A DNA stretch of 64,000 nt from Bromus sterilis (taxonomy: Eukaryota; Streptophyta; Magnoliopsida; Poales; Poaceae), in NCBI GenBank assembly GCA_950022295.1, contig OX465601.1:112487501-112551500 (forward strand). Reading direction: 5' to 3'. Each line of letters opens with the position of its first letter. Within the stretch, counting starts at the first letter, position 1. Below the pieces are notes generated by a model, which was not told the DNA's origin, ran no database searches, and saw only the letters and a list, made by a program, of their open reading frames with translations. Both the position numbers and the translations under genes were made by a program. Shown in pieces: positions 22,354-34,843 of the stretch.

Positions 22354-23800
22354 ACATCCCCAAGCTTAATTCCTTCTCGTCCTCGAGTAGGTAAATGATA
22401 ACAACATAATTTCTGTGGTGACATGCTAGCAACCATATAAGAACTTTGAAAAGTAAAGCAATCAAGGTTAGAGATTCAGTTCAAGTCATAACATGCAAGA
22501 GTCTATATTAGCATTGCAACAAGTAACAAAAGAACAATAGGCGCAAGAGCTCTCGCTGTCCGTGACTCGAATGTCTCCAAATGGTGTTTGCGTGAAAGAA
22601 GGGGGATAGGGAATACGAGAAAAAAGTATTTTTGTTGAGAACTCAATCTACTAAAGTTTCACACTTGGTCTTCTTTGGAATCTTATCTTGACTCGTCCCC
22701 AGACCACTAGCCAGGTACAAGTCAATTTGATCCACTCCTTTTCGATATTTTGAGCACTCATGCAATGGATGAGCGTAAGCACGAGAGTTGACACTTAGGA
22801 TGGTAAAGAGAGAAGTACGGAGGAGGAAGACAAAAAGGATGAGAAAGGCTCACATCAATGAGGACAATCATAGGCAAGAAATGCCAAATGATAGATATGA
22901 TGTGAGGAGTAGGGATTGCCATGCAACGGATGCACATACGAGCTAAGAAGCTCTCCAATGGAACTAGTGGGGGTGCATCTAAGTTGCTCTCTCATGAAGA
23001 CCTAGAGCTCGTTTGAGGAGGCTCATCCTTGGAATATGCAAGCCAAGTTCTATAGTGTGAAGGTCCCCACATAGCTATATGCATAATGATCATCTCTATG
23101 GAGTACAAGGATATAAAGGGAGTACTAGTGTGGATCTCTCAAAAGGATTGTAGTGTTGCCCCATTCTCTCTTTTTATTTCTTTTTCTCTTTTTTCTATTT
23201 TTTTGTATTTTTTTGTGGACTCAATGGCTCTTTCTATGTAACTCTCATTTGTCCTCTTTGGGATCTTTTGATGTGTCCAGTTTGGGATCTTTTCCTCACT
23301 TAAGGGCAACACTCTATTTTACAAGAAGGTAAAGGAGATCTTTCACACTTTACAAGGTACTCAAAACATAAACAAGATGTAACTATCATGATGTATGCAA
23401 TGTATGTCACGGCCAGTGTAGCAAGAACATGTATGCCATGAAGATCAAGTCATGAAGAGGTGGAAGTTGCATGGCAATATAACTCGGAAAGGCTATGGAA
23501 ATGCCTTGATAGGTAGGTATGGTGGCTATTTTTAGGGAAGATATAAGGAGGCTTATGATGACAGAGCGTATCATGCCAAGGGTTTGGATGTACTGGCGAA
23601 GGTGGACACCAACTCTCGGAGTGAGAAGAAGGCAATGCACGGCACAGGAGAGGCTAGCAAAATATGGGAAGGTGGAAGTGTCAACTTTCAATACTTACAT
23701 TAATCCGAAGAACTCATGCACTTATTATCGGTAACTATCAATGTAATAAGGAGGTTCACAAAGAGACAAGTACCCCGAGGAGGAGTGTATGGGGGTTTGG
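22354..23800 (-). mobile_element. Non-coding 3' internal part of element B
   Basis: It matches 727-1730 of the other family B copy from about 22880 on, and has about 500 bp next to the LTR that are missing there. No coding sequence is recognised. It ends with the target site TTTGG (23796-23800) of element A. The remainder of this domain resumes at 34844. Confidence 0.8.
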
Positions 23801-23996
23801 TGTAACACCCTCACTGTCAGTGAACAGTAATCACTGTTACTGTTTATCTCTACTGTTCCTCAAAGTTCAGTGGTCGAATCATTCTGAAGATGAAGCCACT
23901 TGGGAACGCGAAGATCGCCTTCGTGAGGAATACCCCGATCTTTTCCCCTCTACCGCTTAGATTCTCGGGACGAGAATTCTTGTAGTGGGGGAGATT
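23801..23996 (+). mobile_element. Relic left LTR head joined to pol tail
   Basis: Bases 23801-23858 equal the first 58 bases of the A LTR (TGTAACACCCTCACTGTCAG onward). Bases 23855-23996 equal 30415-30556, the end of the pol ORF plus polypurine tract. The overlap GTTC (23855-23858) is shared by both parents. A complete LTR follows immediately. Confidence 0.93.
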
Positions 23997-26900
23997 TGTA
24001 ACACCCTCACTGTCAGTGAACAGTAATCACTGTTACTGTTCATCTCTACTGTTCAAAACTTTTGTTGATCAACTTGGAACAGTTCAAAATTTCAAATTCC
24101 ACTTTGATGTTCTTGAATGCATGGTGATCATGGACCTTGATCATCTGGGATCAAAACAAGTACAAGCCATTTGAATCGAAATTCAAACAAACCCAAAAAT
24201 GCCTTTTGATGAATATTAAAAATAGGGTGACAATAAATAATTTCCAAAAATCTTGGAACCACTTTTATAAAATCCCAAATAATCACTGGACCAAATCCAT
24301 ATGGGTTTGGGTATTTATTTTGTTATGGGAAATTCTAAACAAATATAAACAGAGGCCAAAAACCCCAAACAAATCATTTAATATTTAAAGTAAATATTAA
24401 ATGACTTTTAAAAGTGCCCAAATCTTTTGTGGCACTAACCCTAGGTATAACAACATTTTTGGTACAACTTCCACATTTAACTAAAATGCCTAAGTGAATT
24501 AAGATAAATACAAAAAGAAATTACAGAAAAACAAAAGAGAAATAAAAAGAAAACTAACAAACCTAATCTACTGCTCGAGCCCACCCCCACCGTGGCCCAT
24601 CCCTCTTTCCCCTGGGCCACTTGAGCCACAGCCCACCCCCACCCGGTCACCCTCTTCCTCCCGTACGCCTCCATGGCGTGGCGGGCATCCAGCCGTGCCA
24701 CGGCGACCGCCATCGCCGTTCCACGCATCCGGCGCCTCCCCGCGGCCTACTAGTCCCCCAGGGCACCGCGGCCCCGTGCCCTAACCCTTGCGCCCCCTGG
24801 ATCTGGAGCCCCCCTCTCCTTCGTCTTCGCCTGTCGCACCCGAGCCGCCATGGACACAGGCTCGTGAACACCCGCGGCCATCGTGCTCCCCGCGTCGCGC
24901 CGCCACGTCCAGGAGGTGCGCCATCGTCGACTTCGTCACTCTGCTGGAGGAATCGGACCCGGTCGCCCTCAAGACGGCGCGAGCTCCATCGCCTTCAACC
25001 ACGGCAGCCGGCGAACTCCGCGCGATTCCGGCCACCCCCATCCTTCCCCGCGCCCGCTGCCATCCACTTCCGGCTCCCGGTGAGCCTGCGCCCGTTTTCC
25101 CCCTCTCCCCGCTCCTTTGGACGCGCGGGAGCACCTTCCCCGTCGGCCCAGTGCTCCGGCCGCCGCTGCGGACTTCGTGCCGGCGAGCACAGCCCTCCCC
25201 AGGCCGCGTTAGTGGTCCCAGTAGGAGCGCGGGGCAACCCCGAGTCGAACGGTACCCTCCACCGTGCCCAGGGTCGCCGGAGCGCGACTCCGGCCTGGCG
25301 CCACCGTGCAACTGGCTCCCGGCGACTAGCCACCGGCATGGCTCGGCCTAACCACGGGGCTAATCCCCAGCTTAATCAGTAAACCCCCCCATACAGTATG
25401 ACAGGTGGGCCCACCCCCTGCTAATTGCTACTGATTTAACTAAATGGGGATAACCCCTTTGTATCACTGACTGATGGGCCCTAGACCTTAAACCATTTCT
25501 CTGGGATAATTAAAATGCAATTAGAATAATGTCTCAATGACTTGTGGACCCCTCTGGATATTTCAGGTTAAACATAATAGATTATATAAAATCAGTGGCT
25601 GACATGTGGGGCCCCCTGATCTGTTAATTAAATAAAAATGGTTTAAATGCCCCTCCCTATGACATGTAGGTCCCACTGGTCAGTTTGACCAGTCAAATGG
25701 ACTTGTGGATAATGTTAGAATTATTAATAAAAATAATTCCAGAAAATCTTTTAAAATGATTTAAAACTTTGAAATTCAATAACTTCTAATCCGTATATCG
25801 GATCAAAAAAATTTATACATCAAAATTGATCAGAAAAATATAACGAGTACGGATACGCTATCCGTATACCAACCACACCCCTCTAACACACCGATCATCG
25901 ACATTCCCCCCTCCGGGCTGTCTGTCGATAATTCCCGGTACCGATAAAAAGTACCCGGATGAATTTATTCCGAACACGAAAGTTGTTCGGAATGGTTCAA
26001 CTAACCCGGATACACCCCCCTTATGTTTGTCGGATGTCCACGACACCTCCGGCATGAACCCTTCCCCCACCGGACACCTTGTCCGGTAATCACCCGGAGC
26101 CGGTAGTTCATCCCCGGATGAATTCCCGCTCCGAGCAACGTGCATTGCACTGCGATAGAACATCGTTAACTTTACATTTGTCATGTCATTCATATGTTTA
26201 CATTGCTTGCTTTGTATTTACCCGTTTCTTCCCCCCTTTTATTCTCCGGTAGACCCCGCTGCTACCGCCGACTACACTGCTGCCGGGTACGACTACTTCG
26301 TCGACGACCCTACCCCTACCGTCGAGCTTCCAGGCAAGCAGAGCCATTCTCTTCCCCAGATATCGCCTATCTTTCGGTATTTTCTTGCACTAGGAATGGT
26401 TACTGCTGCTGCTACGATTACAATCCTATTCAACTGCATAGCATGTTTTTGTCGCCCCTTGATGTACCTCTTTTATCCTAGGCTGCCTATTATTATTATT
26501 ATTATGCATTATTCAGCAGTGAGCCCTGCGCATTGTTAGCTAGGATTAGATAGAGGGCCGTGATCACTCAGGGGAGTGAACACAGATACAATATATACAA
26601 CTGCACAGGTACGGTACAAAGCAGACACCGCCACAGGCCCCTATCTGGGTTATGCCCAGTCACCTCAAGTGTGAGCTATCAAGGAGTAATCCTTGTACTC
26701 CACCCGAGGCTGACTTTGTCTTGCCGCCATAGGGTCATGAACATCGGTTGTCCTTAAGGTAAGAAGTCGGGCGACCCAACGGTGCCCGCGAGAGGTATAT
26801 TGTCGGGAACGACAGGGAGGGTACGACCGACGTTACTGGCGTGCTTGGCCCCTGCTCGTATCTCGCGAGAGTTACCAAACCACGAAAGTCGAGCTGTACC

Positions 26901-28308
26901 AAGAGCACACGCGAGACAAGGTAAGGAGACGGTTCACCTTGTTGGTAACCGCAGTGACTTGGTGGGACGACAGGGCAGGCGCCGATGTACTGGTGGTCCT
27001 GACTGCTGTCGTTGACCGCGGGTCGGTTAAGTCGAGGCAACGATAACGGTTGTCACGCAGGTTAATTAAAATGCTAAATGGTTCGGCGGATGACTTGAGA
27101 GGCCCGTTGGTCTGTACGCACTACCTACACGTGGGATTACGGTGTGGGCCCTCCGCGTCGTAGTTCGTCCGAAAGCTCTTCAGACGTCAGCAGTACTGCG
27201 GCCTGATCGCCGGGAAGTGGTCTTGTCTTTTGCTGCAGCAGGTGTGTTTGGATTTGCTTTTGCTTCACCGGCCAGACTCGCACCGTGCAGGAGCGTGCAA
27301 GGGTGAGGGACCTAGACCCCTAGCGCATAGGATATAGTCCGGCGGATGGCCTCTCTGTTGAGCCTAGGATGGGCTGCGTCGTGTCGGATAGCCTCGGTGG
27401 GGCGTTCCCTAACAAGGTTCACGCCACCCTGGAGATCCGAGCGTGCAGGTTGAACAGTAGTGCACCCCTGCAGGGAGTTTAATCTATTCGAATAGCCGTG
27501 TCCACGGTAACAGGACGCTTTATGCTGAAGCTGGATCTTACCACTAGAAACTATTACTATTAAACTTTATGGTTCCGGGTCTTCTTCCTCGCAGGGAGTC
27601 GAGGAGGGGAACTCGGAGGCATTGTTATTATTAATCATTACAACTTATATTATTCAATGTTGCAGCAACTTCTGCTTCGTTGTTACTTTATTGCTTTATA
27701 TAAACTGTTGGCTGATTCTTACCTCATGCTGCAAGACATCGTCGGAAGATGCTAGTCTTCGATAGGCCTAGCTTCTTACCCTTATTCTGATTTCTATCTT
27801 GCAGTCCACTATATATACAGCCTTCCCTTTCCGTTGATACAAATACATAATGCTTAGTAGCGGACGTAAGACTCGCGGGTATACTAGATACTCACCTGCT
27901 TTATTTCCTTTACTGTTTTTCCTGATCGGCCGCTGCAGTCGACGTTGGAGCCCAGGAGCAGGAGTACCCCGGAGGCGGATACTACTATGTTGAGACCCCC
28001 GCTGACCAGGACCAAGAGTAGTTTCGGAGGCTCCCAGGCAGGAGGCCTTGCCTTTTCGATCTGTATCTCTGATGTTATTTGTGCTAGCCTTCTTAAGGAA
28101 AAAACTTGACTAACTATGTCTGTACTCAGATATTATGGCTTGTTTAACTTATGTATTCGGGTCCGCGTGACCCCCTTTATTGTAACATATTGGTTTATCC
28201 TTTTGTGTTTAGTGTTGTGCTGTGATATTCTCACCGTGGCACCCTAATCTCAGCCGTGTACCCTGCGTGTATGATTACTGTACACAGATTGATTTTGGGG
28301 GCGTCACA
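23997..28308 (+). mobile_element. 5' (middle) LTR of element A, 4.3 kb
   Basis: TGTAACACCC...GGGGGCGTCACA, 4312 bp. It is very similar to 30557-34838. It includes a GC-rich block (24570-25340) whose overlapping long ORFs on both strands are conserved only because the LTRs are young. The tail TGTGACGCCCCC is shared, inverted, with the solo LTR at 11752. Confidence 0.92.
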
Positions 28309-28311
28309 AGT

Positions 28312-28323
28312 TGGTATCAGAGC
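28312..28323 (+). other. Primer binding site of element A (tRNA-iMet type)
   Basis: TGGTATCAGAGC starts three bases after the LTR end. It is the classic plant PBS complementary to the 3' end of initiator methionine tRNA. Confidence 0.93.
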
Positions 28324-28567
28324 CGACTGCCTGTAGGAAGCCACCCCACCACTACCTGGTCGAAGTTGAGTCTAGACTTTGAAAAACTATATTGCTAACT
28401 TATTGTTTGGCTTACGGGCCCACATCGATGTCACTACGTGTGATATCTATGGTATTAGGATCCTTTTCTCCTTACCTATGCTCTGGGACTCTGCTCTCTT
28501 ATCCTTGGTGGTAAGTTTTACAAACGCTGACATTAGGATCACGTTCTCTTGATTCCACCCGGCGTTT

Positions 28568-30520
28568 TTGGTGCTTGCTCCTCCTGATACTCAGAAGGAC
28601 TTCGTGATTTATTGCGACGCGTCTCGTCAAGGATTAGGCTGTGTCCTATTGCAAGAGCGCAAGGTGATTGCTTATGGCTCTCGACAGTTGCGTGCTCACG
28701 AAGAAAACTATCCAACTCATGATCTCGAATTGGCAGCGGTAATTTATGCTTTGAAGCTGTGGCGACATTACCTCGTCGGTAATCGTTGCGAGATCTTCAC
28801 CGACCACCAAAGCCTGAAGTACCTGTTTACGCAACCAGACCTGAATCTCCGCCAACAGAGATGGCTCGAGACAGTAGCCGACTACAACATGGGAATTTCT
28901 TACACCCCTGGCAAAGCTAATGTGGTGGCCGATGCCTTAAGCCGCAAAGCCTATTGTAGTGAACTTGAAGTTCAAGTGCAACAGCCACGTATGTATGCAG
29001 AACTCCGCAAGCTGAACATCAAAATTGTTCCGCAGGGATATGTGAACTCCTTGGTGGTCCAACCAGACCTCGACACCCGCATCAAGACGGTACAACATTA
29101 TGACTCCGACATTTGGAAGATTAAGTGTCGTGTCGCCAGCGGAGAGCCCTCCTTCTTCACTATTGATGCAAATGATGATAATTCGGTGTACTTCAAGGGT
29201 CGTTTAGTGGTTCCGGTAGCCAAGGCCAACCTGAATTATGCCTCTGATGTCATGAAAGAAGCTCATGATACACCCTTGTCGATTCACCCTGGTAGTACCA
29301 AAATGTACCAAGATATTCGTCAGCGGTACTGGTGGTCCAACATGAAACAAGACATTGCTCGTTATGTTGACGAGTGTGACGTTTGCCGTCGCGTGAAAGC
29401 CGAACATCAGAGACCTGCTGGAACTCTGCAACCACTCTCTATTCCTGAATGGAAATGGGACAAGATTGAAATGGACTTCGTCACCGGATTTCCCCGATCA
29501 CAGAAAGGTCATGATGCTATCTTTGTCGTCATCGACCGATTCTCCAAGGTTGCTCATTTTCTGCCTGTCAAGGAGACGATCTCTGCTAGTCAGTTGGCAG
29601 ACTTATATGTTTCTAGAATCGTGTCGCTCCACGGTATTCCGTTGGAGATCAGTTCAGACCGTGGCAGCATTTTCACCTCAAAGTTCTGGGATAGTTTCCA
29701 AGAAGCTATGGGCACTCACCTAAATTTCAGCACCGCTTATCACCCCCAGTCGCAAGGACAAGTCGAACGAGTCAACCAAGTGCTTGAAGATATGCTTCGA
29801 GCTTGTGTCATTTCGTTCGGTAAGAAATGGGAGGAATCTCTTCCATTTGCTGAATTCTCGTACAACAATAGCTATCAGGCTAGTCTGAAGATGGCCCCCT
29901 TTGAAGTTCTCTATGGACGTAAGTGTCGAACCCCTCTGAATTGGTCAGAAACTGGAGAAAGAGCTCTCATTGGTCCGGACATTATTCAGCATGCCGAAGA
30001 TCAGGTTCGCGTTATCCGTGAACACCTGAAAGCTGCTCAGTCCCGTCAGAAGAGCAACTATGATCGCAAGCACAAAGAAATGGTCTATCAACCTGGTGAA
30101 TACGCGTACCTCCGTGTCACTCCCATGAGAGGCACTCACCGCTTCGGAATCAAAGGCAAGTTAGCTCCTCGCTACATTGGCCCGTTCCGTATTCTTTCCC
30201 GGAGTGGACCAGTGGCATACCGATTGGAATTGCCGGCAAACCTCTCTCAAGTCCACGACGTATTCCACGTGTCGCAACTCCGATGCTGCTTTAAGGACCC
30301 TATTCGCGAAGTGGAACATGATATGATCGAGCTGCAACAGGACTTGACTTATCAAGAACATCCAAGCCGCATTCTCGATCAGTCTGAACGCAAAACCCGC
30401 AACAAGACAACCAAGTTCCTCAAAGTTCAGTGGTCGAATCATTCTGAAGATGAAGCCACTTGGGAACGCGAAGATCGCCTTCGTGAGGAATACCCCGATC
30501 TTTTCCCCTCTACCGCTTAG
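28568..30520 (+). pseudogene. Element A pol remnant: RNase H, integrase, chromodomain
   Basis: The intact 650-residue frame starts inside what was pol; the present ATG is incidental. RNase H comes first with its acidic residues at about D17 (YCDAS), E54 (HDLEL), D79 (FTDH) and D122 (VADALSR). Integrase follows: HHCC finger (HDTPLSIHPG ... CDVCRRVKAEH), core with MDFVTGFP, SSDRGSIF and HPQSQGQVERVNQ, and GPF/RIL module (YIGPFRILSRSGPVAYRLEL). The C-terminal KVQWSNHSEDEATWEREDRL is a chromodomain-like tail, marking a chromovirus that tethers to chromatin. The upstream part of pol and all of gag are deleted near 28565. The frame has no stops, so the deletion is recent or the protein was under recent selection. 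Confidence 0.92.
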
Positions 30521-30540
30521 ATTCTCGGGACGAGAATTCT

Positions 30541-30556
30541 TGTAGTGGGGGAGATT
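30541..30556 (+). other. Polypurine tract of element A
   Basis: GTGGGGGAGATT directly precedes the LTR start at 30557. The same tract precedes the middle LTR at 23985-23996, which shows that the latter once followed an internal domain. Confidence 0.88.
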
Positions 30557-33500
30557 TGTAACACCCTCACTGTCAGTGAACAGTAATCACTATTACTGTT
30601 CATCTCTACTGTTCAAAACTTTTGTTGATCAACTTGGAACAGTTCAAAATTTCAAATTCCACTTTGATGTTCTTGAATGCATGGTGATCATGGACCTTGA
30701 TCATCTGGGATCAAAACAAGTACAAGCCATTTGAATTGAAATTCAAACAAACCCAAAAATGCCTTTTGATGAATATTAAAAATAGGGTGACAATAAATAA
30801 TTTCCAAAAATCTTGGAACCACTTTTATAAAATCCCAAATAATCACTGGACCAAATCCATATGGGTTTGGGTATTTATTGTGTTATGGGAAATTCTAAAC
30901 AAATATAAACAGAGGCCAAAAACCCCAAACAAATCATTTAATATTTAAAGTAAATATTAAATGACTTTTAAAAGTGCCCAAATCTTTTGTGGCACTAACC
31001 CTAGGTATAACAACATTTTTGGTACAACTTCCACATTTAACTGAAATGCCTAAGTGAATTAAGATAAATACAAAAAGAAATTACAGAAAAACAAAAGAGA
31101 AATAAAAATAAAACTAACAAACCTAATCTACTGCCCGAGCCCACCCCCACCGTGGCCCATGCCTCTTTCCCCTGGGCCACTTGAGCCACAGCCCACCCCC
31201 ACCCGGTCACCCCCTTCCTCCCGTACGCCTCCATGGCGTGGCGGGCATCCAGCCGTGCCACGGCGACCGCCATCGCCGTGCCACGCATCCGGCGCCTCCC
31301 CGCGTCCTACTAGTCCCCCAGGGCACCGCGGCCCCATGCCCTAACCCTTGCGCCCCCTGGATCTGGAGCCCCCCTCTCCTTCGTCTTCGCAAGTCGCACC
31401 CGAGCCGCCATGGACGCAGGCTCGTGAACACCCGCGGCCATCGTGCTCCCCGCGTCGCGCCGCCACGTCCAGGAGGTGCGCCATCGTCGACTTCGTCACT
31501 CTGCTGGAGGAATCGGACCCGGTCGCCCTCAAGACGACGCGAGCTCCATCGCCTTCAACCACGGCAGCCGGCGAACTCCGCGCGATTCCGGCCACCCCCA
31601 TCCTTCCCCGCGCCCGCTGCCATCCACTTCCGGCTCTCGGTGAGCCTGCGCCCGTTTTCCCCCTCTCCCCGCTCCTTTGGACGCACGGGAGCACCTTCCC
31701 CGTCGGCCCAGTGCTCCGGCCGCCGCTGCGGACTTCGTTCCGGCGAGCACAGCCTGCCCCAGGCCGCGTTAGTGGTCCCAGTAGGAGCGCGGGGCAACCC
31801 CCAGCCGAACGGTACCCTCCACCGTGCCCAGGGTCGCCGGAGCGCGACTCCGGCCTGGCGCCGCCGTGCAACTGGATCCCGGCGACTAGCCGCCGGCATG
31901 GCTCGGCCTAACCACGGGGCTAATCCCTAGTTTAATCAGTAAACCCCCCCATACAGTATGACAAGTGGGCCCACCCCCCTGCTAATTGCTATTGATTTAA
32001 CTAAATGGGGATAACCCCTTTGTATCACTGACTGATGGGCCCTAGACCTTAAACCATTTCTCTGGGATAATTAAAATGCAATTAGAATAATGTCTCAATG
32101 ACTTGTGGACCCCTCTGGATATTTTAGGTTAAACATAATGGATTATATAAAATCAGTGGCTGACATGTGGGGGCCCTTGATCTGTTAATTAAATAAAAAT
32201 GGTTTAAATGCCCCTCCCTATGCATTGTAGGTCCCACTGGTCAGTTTGACTAGTCAAATGGACTTGTGGATAATGTTAGAATTATTAATAAAAATAATTC
32301 CAAAAAATCTTTTAAATTGATTTAAAACTTTGAAATTCAATAACTTCTAATCCGTATATCGGATCAAAAAAATTTATACATGAAAATTGATTAGAAAAAT
32401 ATAACGAGTACGGATACGCTATCCGTATACCAACCACACCCCTCTAACACACCGATCATCGACATTCCCCCCTCCGGGCTGTTTGTCGATAATTCCCGGT
32501 ACCGATAAAAAATACCCGGATGAATTTATTCCGAACACGAAAGTTGTTCAGAATGGTTCAACTAACCCGGATACACCCCCCTTATGTTTGTCGTATGTCC
32601 ACGACACCTCCGGCATGAACCCTTCCCCCTCCGGACACCCTGTCCGGTAATCACCCGGAGCCGGTAGGTCATCCCCGGATGAATTCCCGCTCCGAGAAAC
32701 ATGCATTGCACTGCGATAGAACATCGTTAACTTTACATTTGTCATGTCATTCATATGTTTACATTGCTTGCTTTGTATTTACTGTTTCTTCCCCCCTTTT
32801 ATTCTCTGGTAGACCCCGCTGCTACCGCCGACTACACTGCTGCCGGGTATGACTACTTCGTCGACGACCCTACCCCTACCGTCGAGCTTCCAGGCAAGCA
32901 GAGCCATTCTCTTCCCCAGATATCGCCTATCTTTCCGTATTTTCTTGCACTAGGCATGGTTACTGCTGCTGCTACGATTACAATCCTATTCAACTGCATA
33001 GCATGTTTTTGTCGCCCCTTGATGTACCTCTTTTATCCTAGGCTGCCTATTATTATTATTATGCATTATTCAGCAGTGAGCCCTGCGCATTGTTAGCTAG
33101 GATTAGATAGAGGGCCGTGATCACTCAGGGGAGTGAACACAGATACAATATATACAACTGCACAGGTACGGTACAAAGCAGACACCGCCACAGGCCCCTA
33201 TCTGGGTTATGCCTAGTCACCTCAAGTGTGAGCTATCAAGGAGTAATCCTTGTACTCCACCCGAGGCTGACTTTGTCTTGCCGCCATAGGGTCCTGAGCA
33301 TTGGTTGTCCTTAAGGTAAGAAGTCGGGCGGCCCAACGGTGCCCGCGAGAGGTATATTGTCGGGAACGACAGGGAGGGTACGACCGACGTTACTGGCATG
33401 CTTGGCCCTTGCTCGTATCTCGCGAGAGTTACCAAACCAAGAAAGTCGATCTCTACCAAGAGCACACGCGAGACAAGGTAAGGAGATGGTTCACCTTGTT

Positions 33501-34838
33501 GGTAACCGCAGTGACTTGGTGGGACGACAGGGCAGGCACCGATGTACTGGTGGTCCTGACTGCTGTCGTTGACCGCGGGTCGGTTAAGTCGAGGCAACGA
33601 TAACGGTTGTCACGCAGGTGAATTAAAATGCTAAATGGTTCGGCGGATGACTTGAGAGGCCCGTTGGTCTGTACGCACTACCTACACGTGGGATTACGGT
33701 GTGGGCCCTCCGCGTCGTAGTTCGTCCGAAAGCTCTTCAGACGTCAGCAGTACTGCGGCCTGATCGCCGGGAAGTGGTCTTGTCTTTTTCTGCAGCAGGT
33801 GTGTTTGGATTTGCTTTTGCTTCACCGGCCAGACTCGCACCGTGCAGGAGCGTGCAAGGGTGAGGGACCTAGACCCCTTGGCGCATAGGATATAGTCCGG
33901 CGGATGGCCTCTCTGTTGAGCCTAGGATGGGCTGCGTCGTGTCGGATAGCCTCAATGGGGCGTTCCCTAACAAGGTTCACGCCACCCTGGAGATCCGAGC
34001 GTGCAGGCTGAACAGTAGTGCACCCCTGCAGGGAGTTTAATCTATTTGAATAGCCGTGTCCACGGTAACAGGACGCTTTATGCTGAAGCTGGATCTTACC
34101 ACTAGAAACTATTACTATTAAACTGTATGGTTCCGTGTCTTCTTCCTCGCAGGGAGTCGAGGAGGGGAACTCGGAGGCATTGTTATTATTAATCATTACA
34201 ACTTATATTATTCAATGTTGCAGCAACTTCTGCTTCGTTGTTACTTTATTGCTTTATATAAACTATTGGCTGATTCTTACCTCATGCTGCAAGACATCAT
34301 CGGAAGATGCTAGTCTTCGATAGGCCTAGCTTCTTACCCTTATTCTGATTTCTATCTTGCAGTCCACTATATATACATAATGCTTAGTAGCGGACGTAAG
34401 ACTCGCGGGTATACTAGATACTCACGTGCTTTATTTCCTTTACTGTTTTGCCTGATCGGCCGCTGCAGTCGACGTTGGAGCCCAGATGCAGGAGTACCCC
34501 GGAGGCGGATACTACTACGTCGAGACCCCCGCTGACCAGGACCAGGAGTAGTTTCGGAGGCTCCCAGGCAGGAGGCCTTGCCTTTTCGATCTGTATCTCT
34601 GATGTTATTTGCGCTAGCCTTCTTAAGGCAAAAACTTGACTAACTATGTCTGTACTCAGATATTATGGCTTGTTTAACTTATGTATTCGGGTCCGCGTGA
34701 CCCCCTTTATTGTAACATATTGGTTTATCCTTTTGTGTTTAGTGTTGTGCTGTGATATTCTCACCGTGGCACCCTAATCTCAGCCGTGTACCCTGTGTGT
34801 ATGATTACTGTACACGGATTGATTTTGGGGGCGTCACA
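30557..34838 (+). mobile_element. 3' LTR of element A, 4.3 kb
   Basis: 4282 bp, nearly identical to 23997-28308 with few substitutions and small indels (for example, a block near 27833-27850 is absent here). It ends GCGTCACA, followed by the TTTGG target duplication. Confidence 0.92.
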
Positions 34839-34843
34839 TTTGG

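Larger units (their letters stand above)
23801..34838 (+). mobile_element. Element A: chromovirus-type Gypsy retrotransposon with a relic third LTR
   Basis: The insertion is bounded by TTTGG on both sides (23796-23800 and 34839-34843). The site is uninterrupted in the family B copy at 1713-1745, which proves the borders. The order is: 58 bp of LTR head, 138-142 bp of pol tail, complete LTR (23997-28308), PBS, RNase H-integrase-chromodomain ORF, polypurine tract, complete LTR (30557-34838). Gag, protease and RT are deleted between about 28330 and 28568. It is the innermost and therefore youngest layer of the nest. Confidence 0.93.

Noticed and set aside
24621..25382. Long overlapping ORFs on both strands in the A LTR (also 31181-31930)
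   Set aside because: They lie in the GC-rich part of a 4.3-kb LTR, are open in several frames at once and have no motif. Conservation between the two copies only reflects young LTRs.
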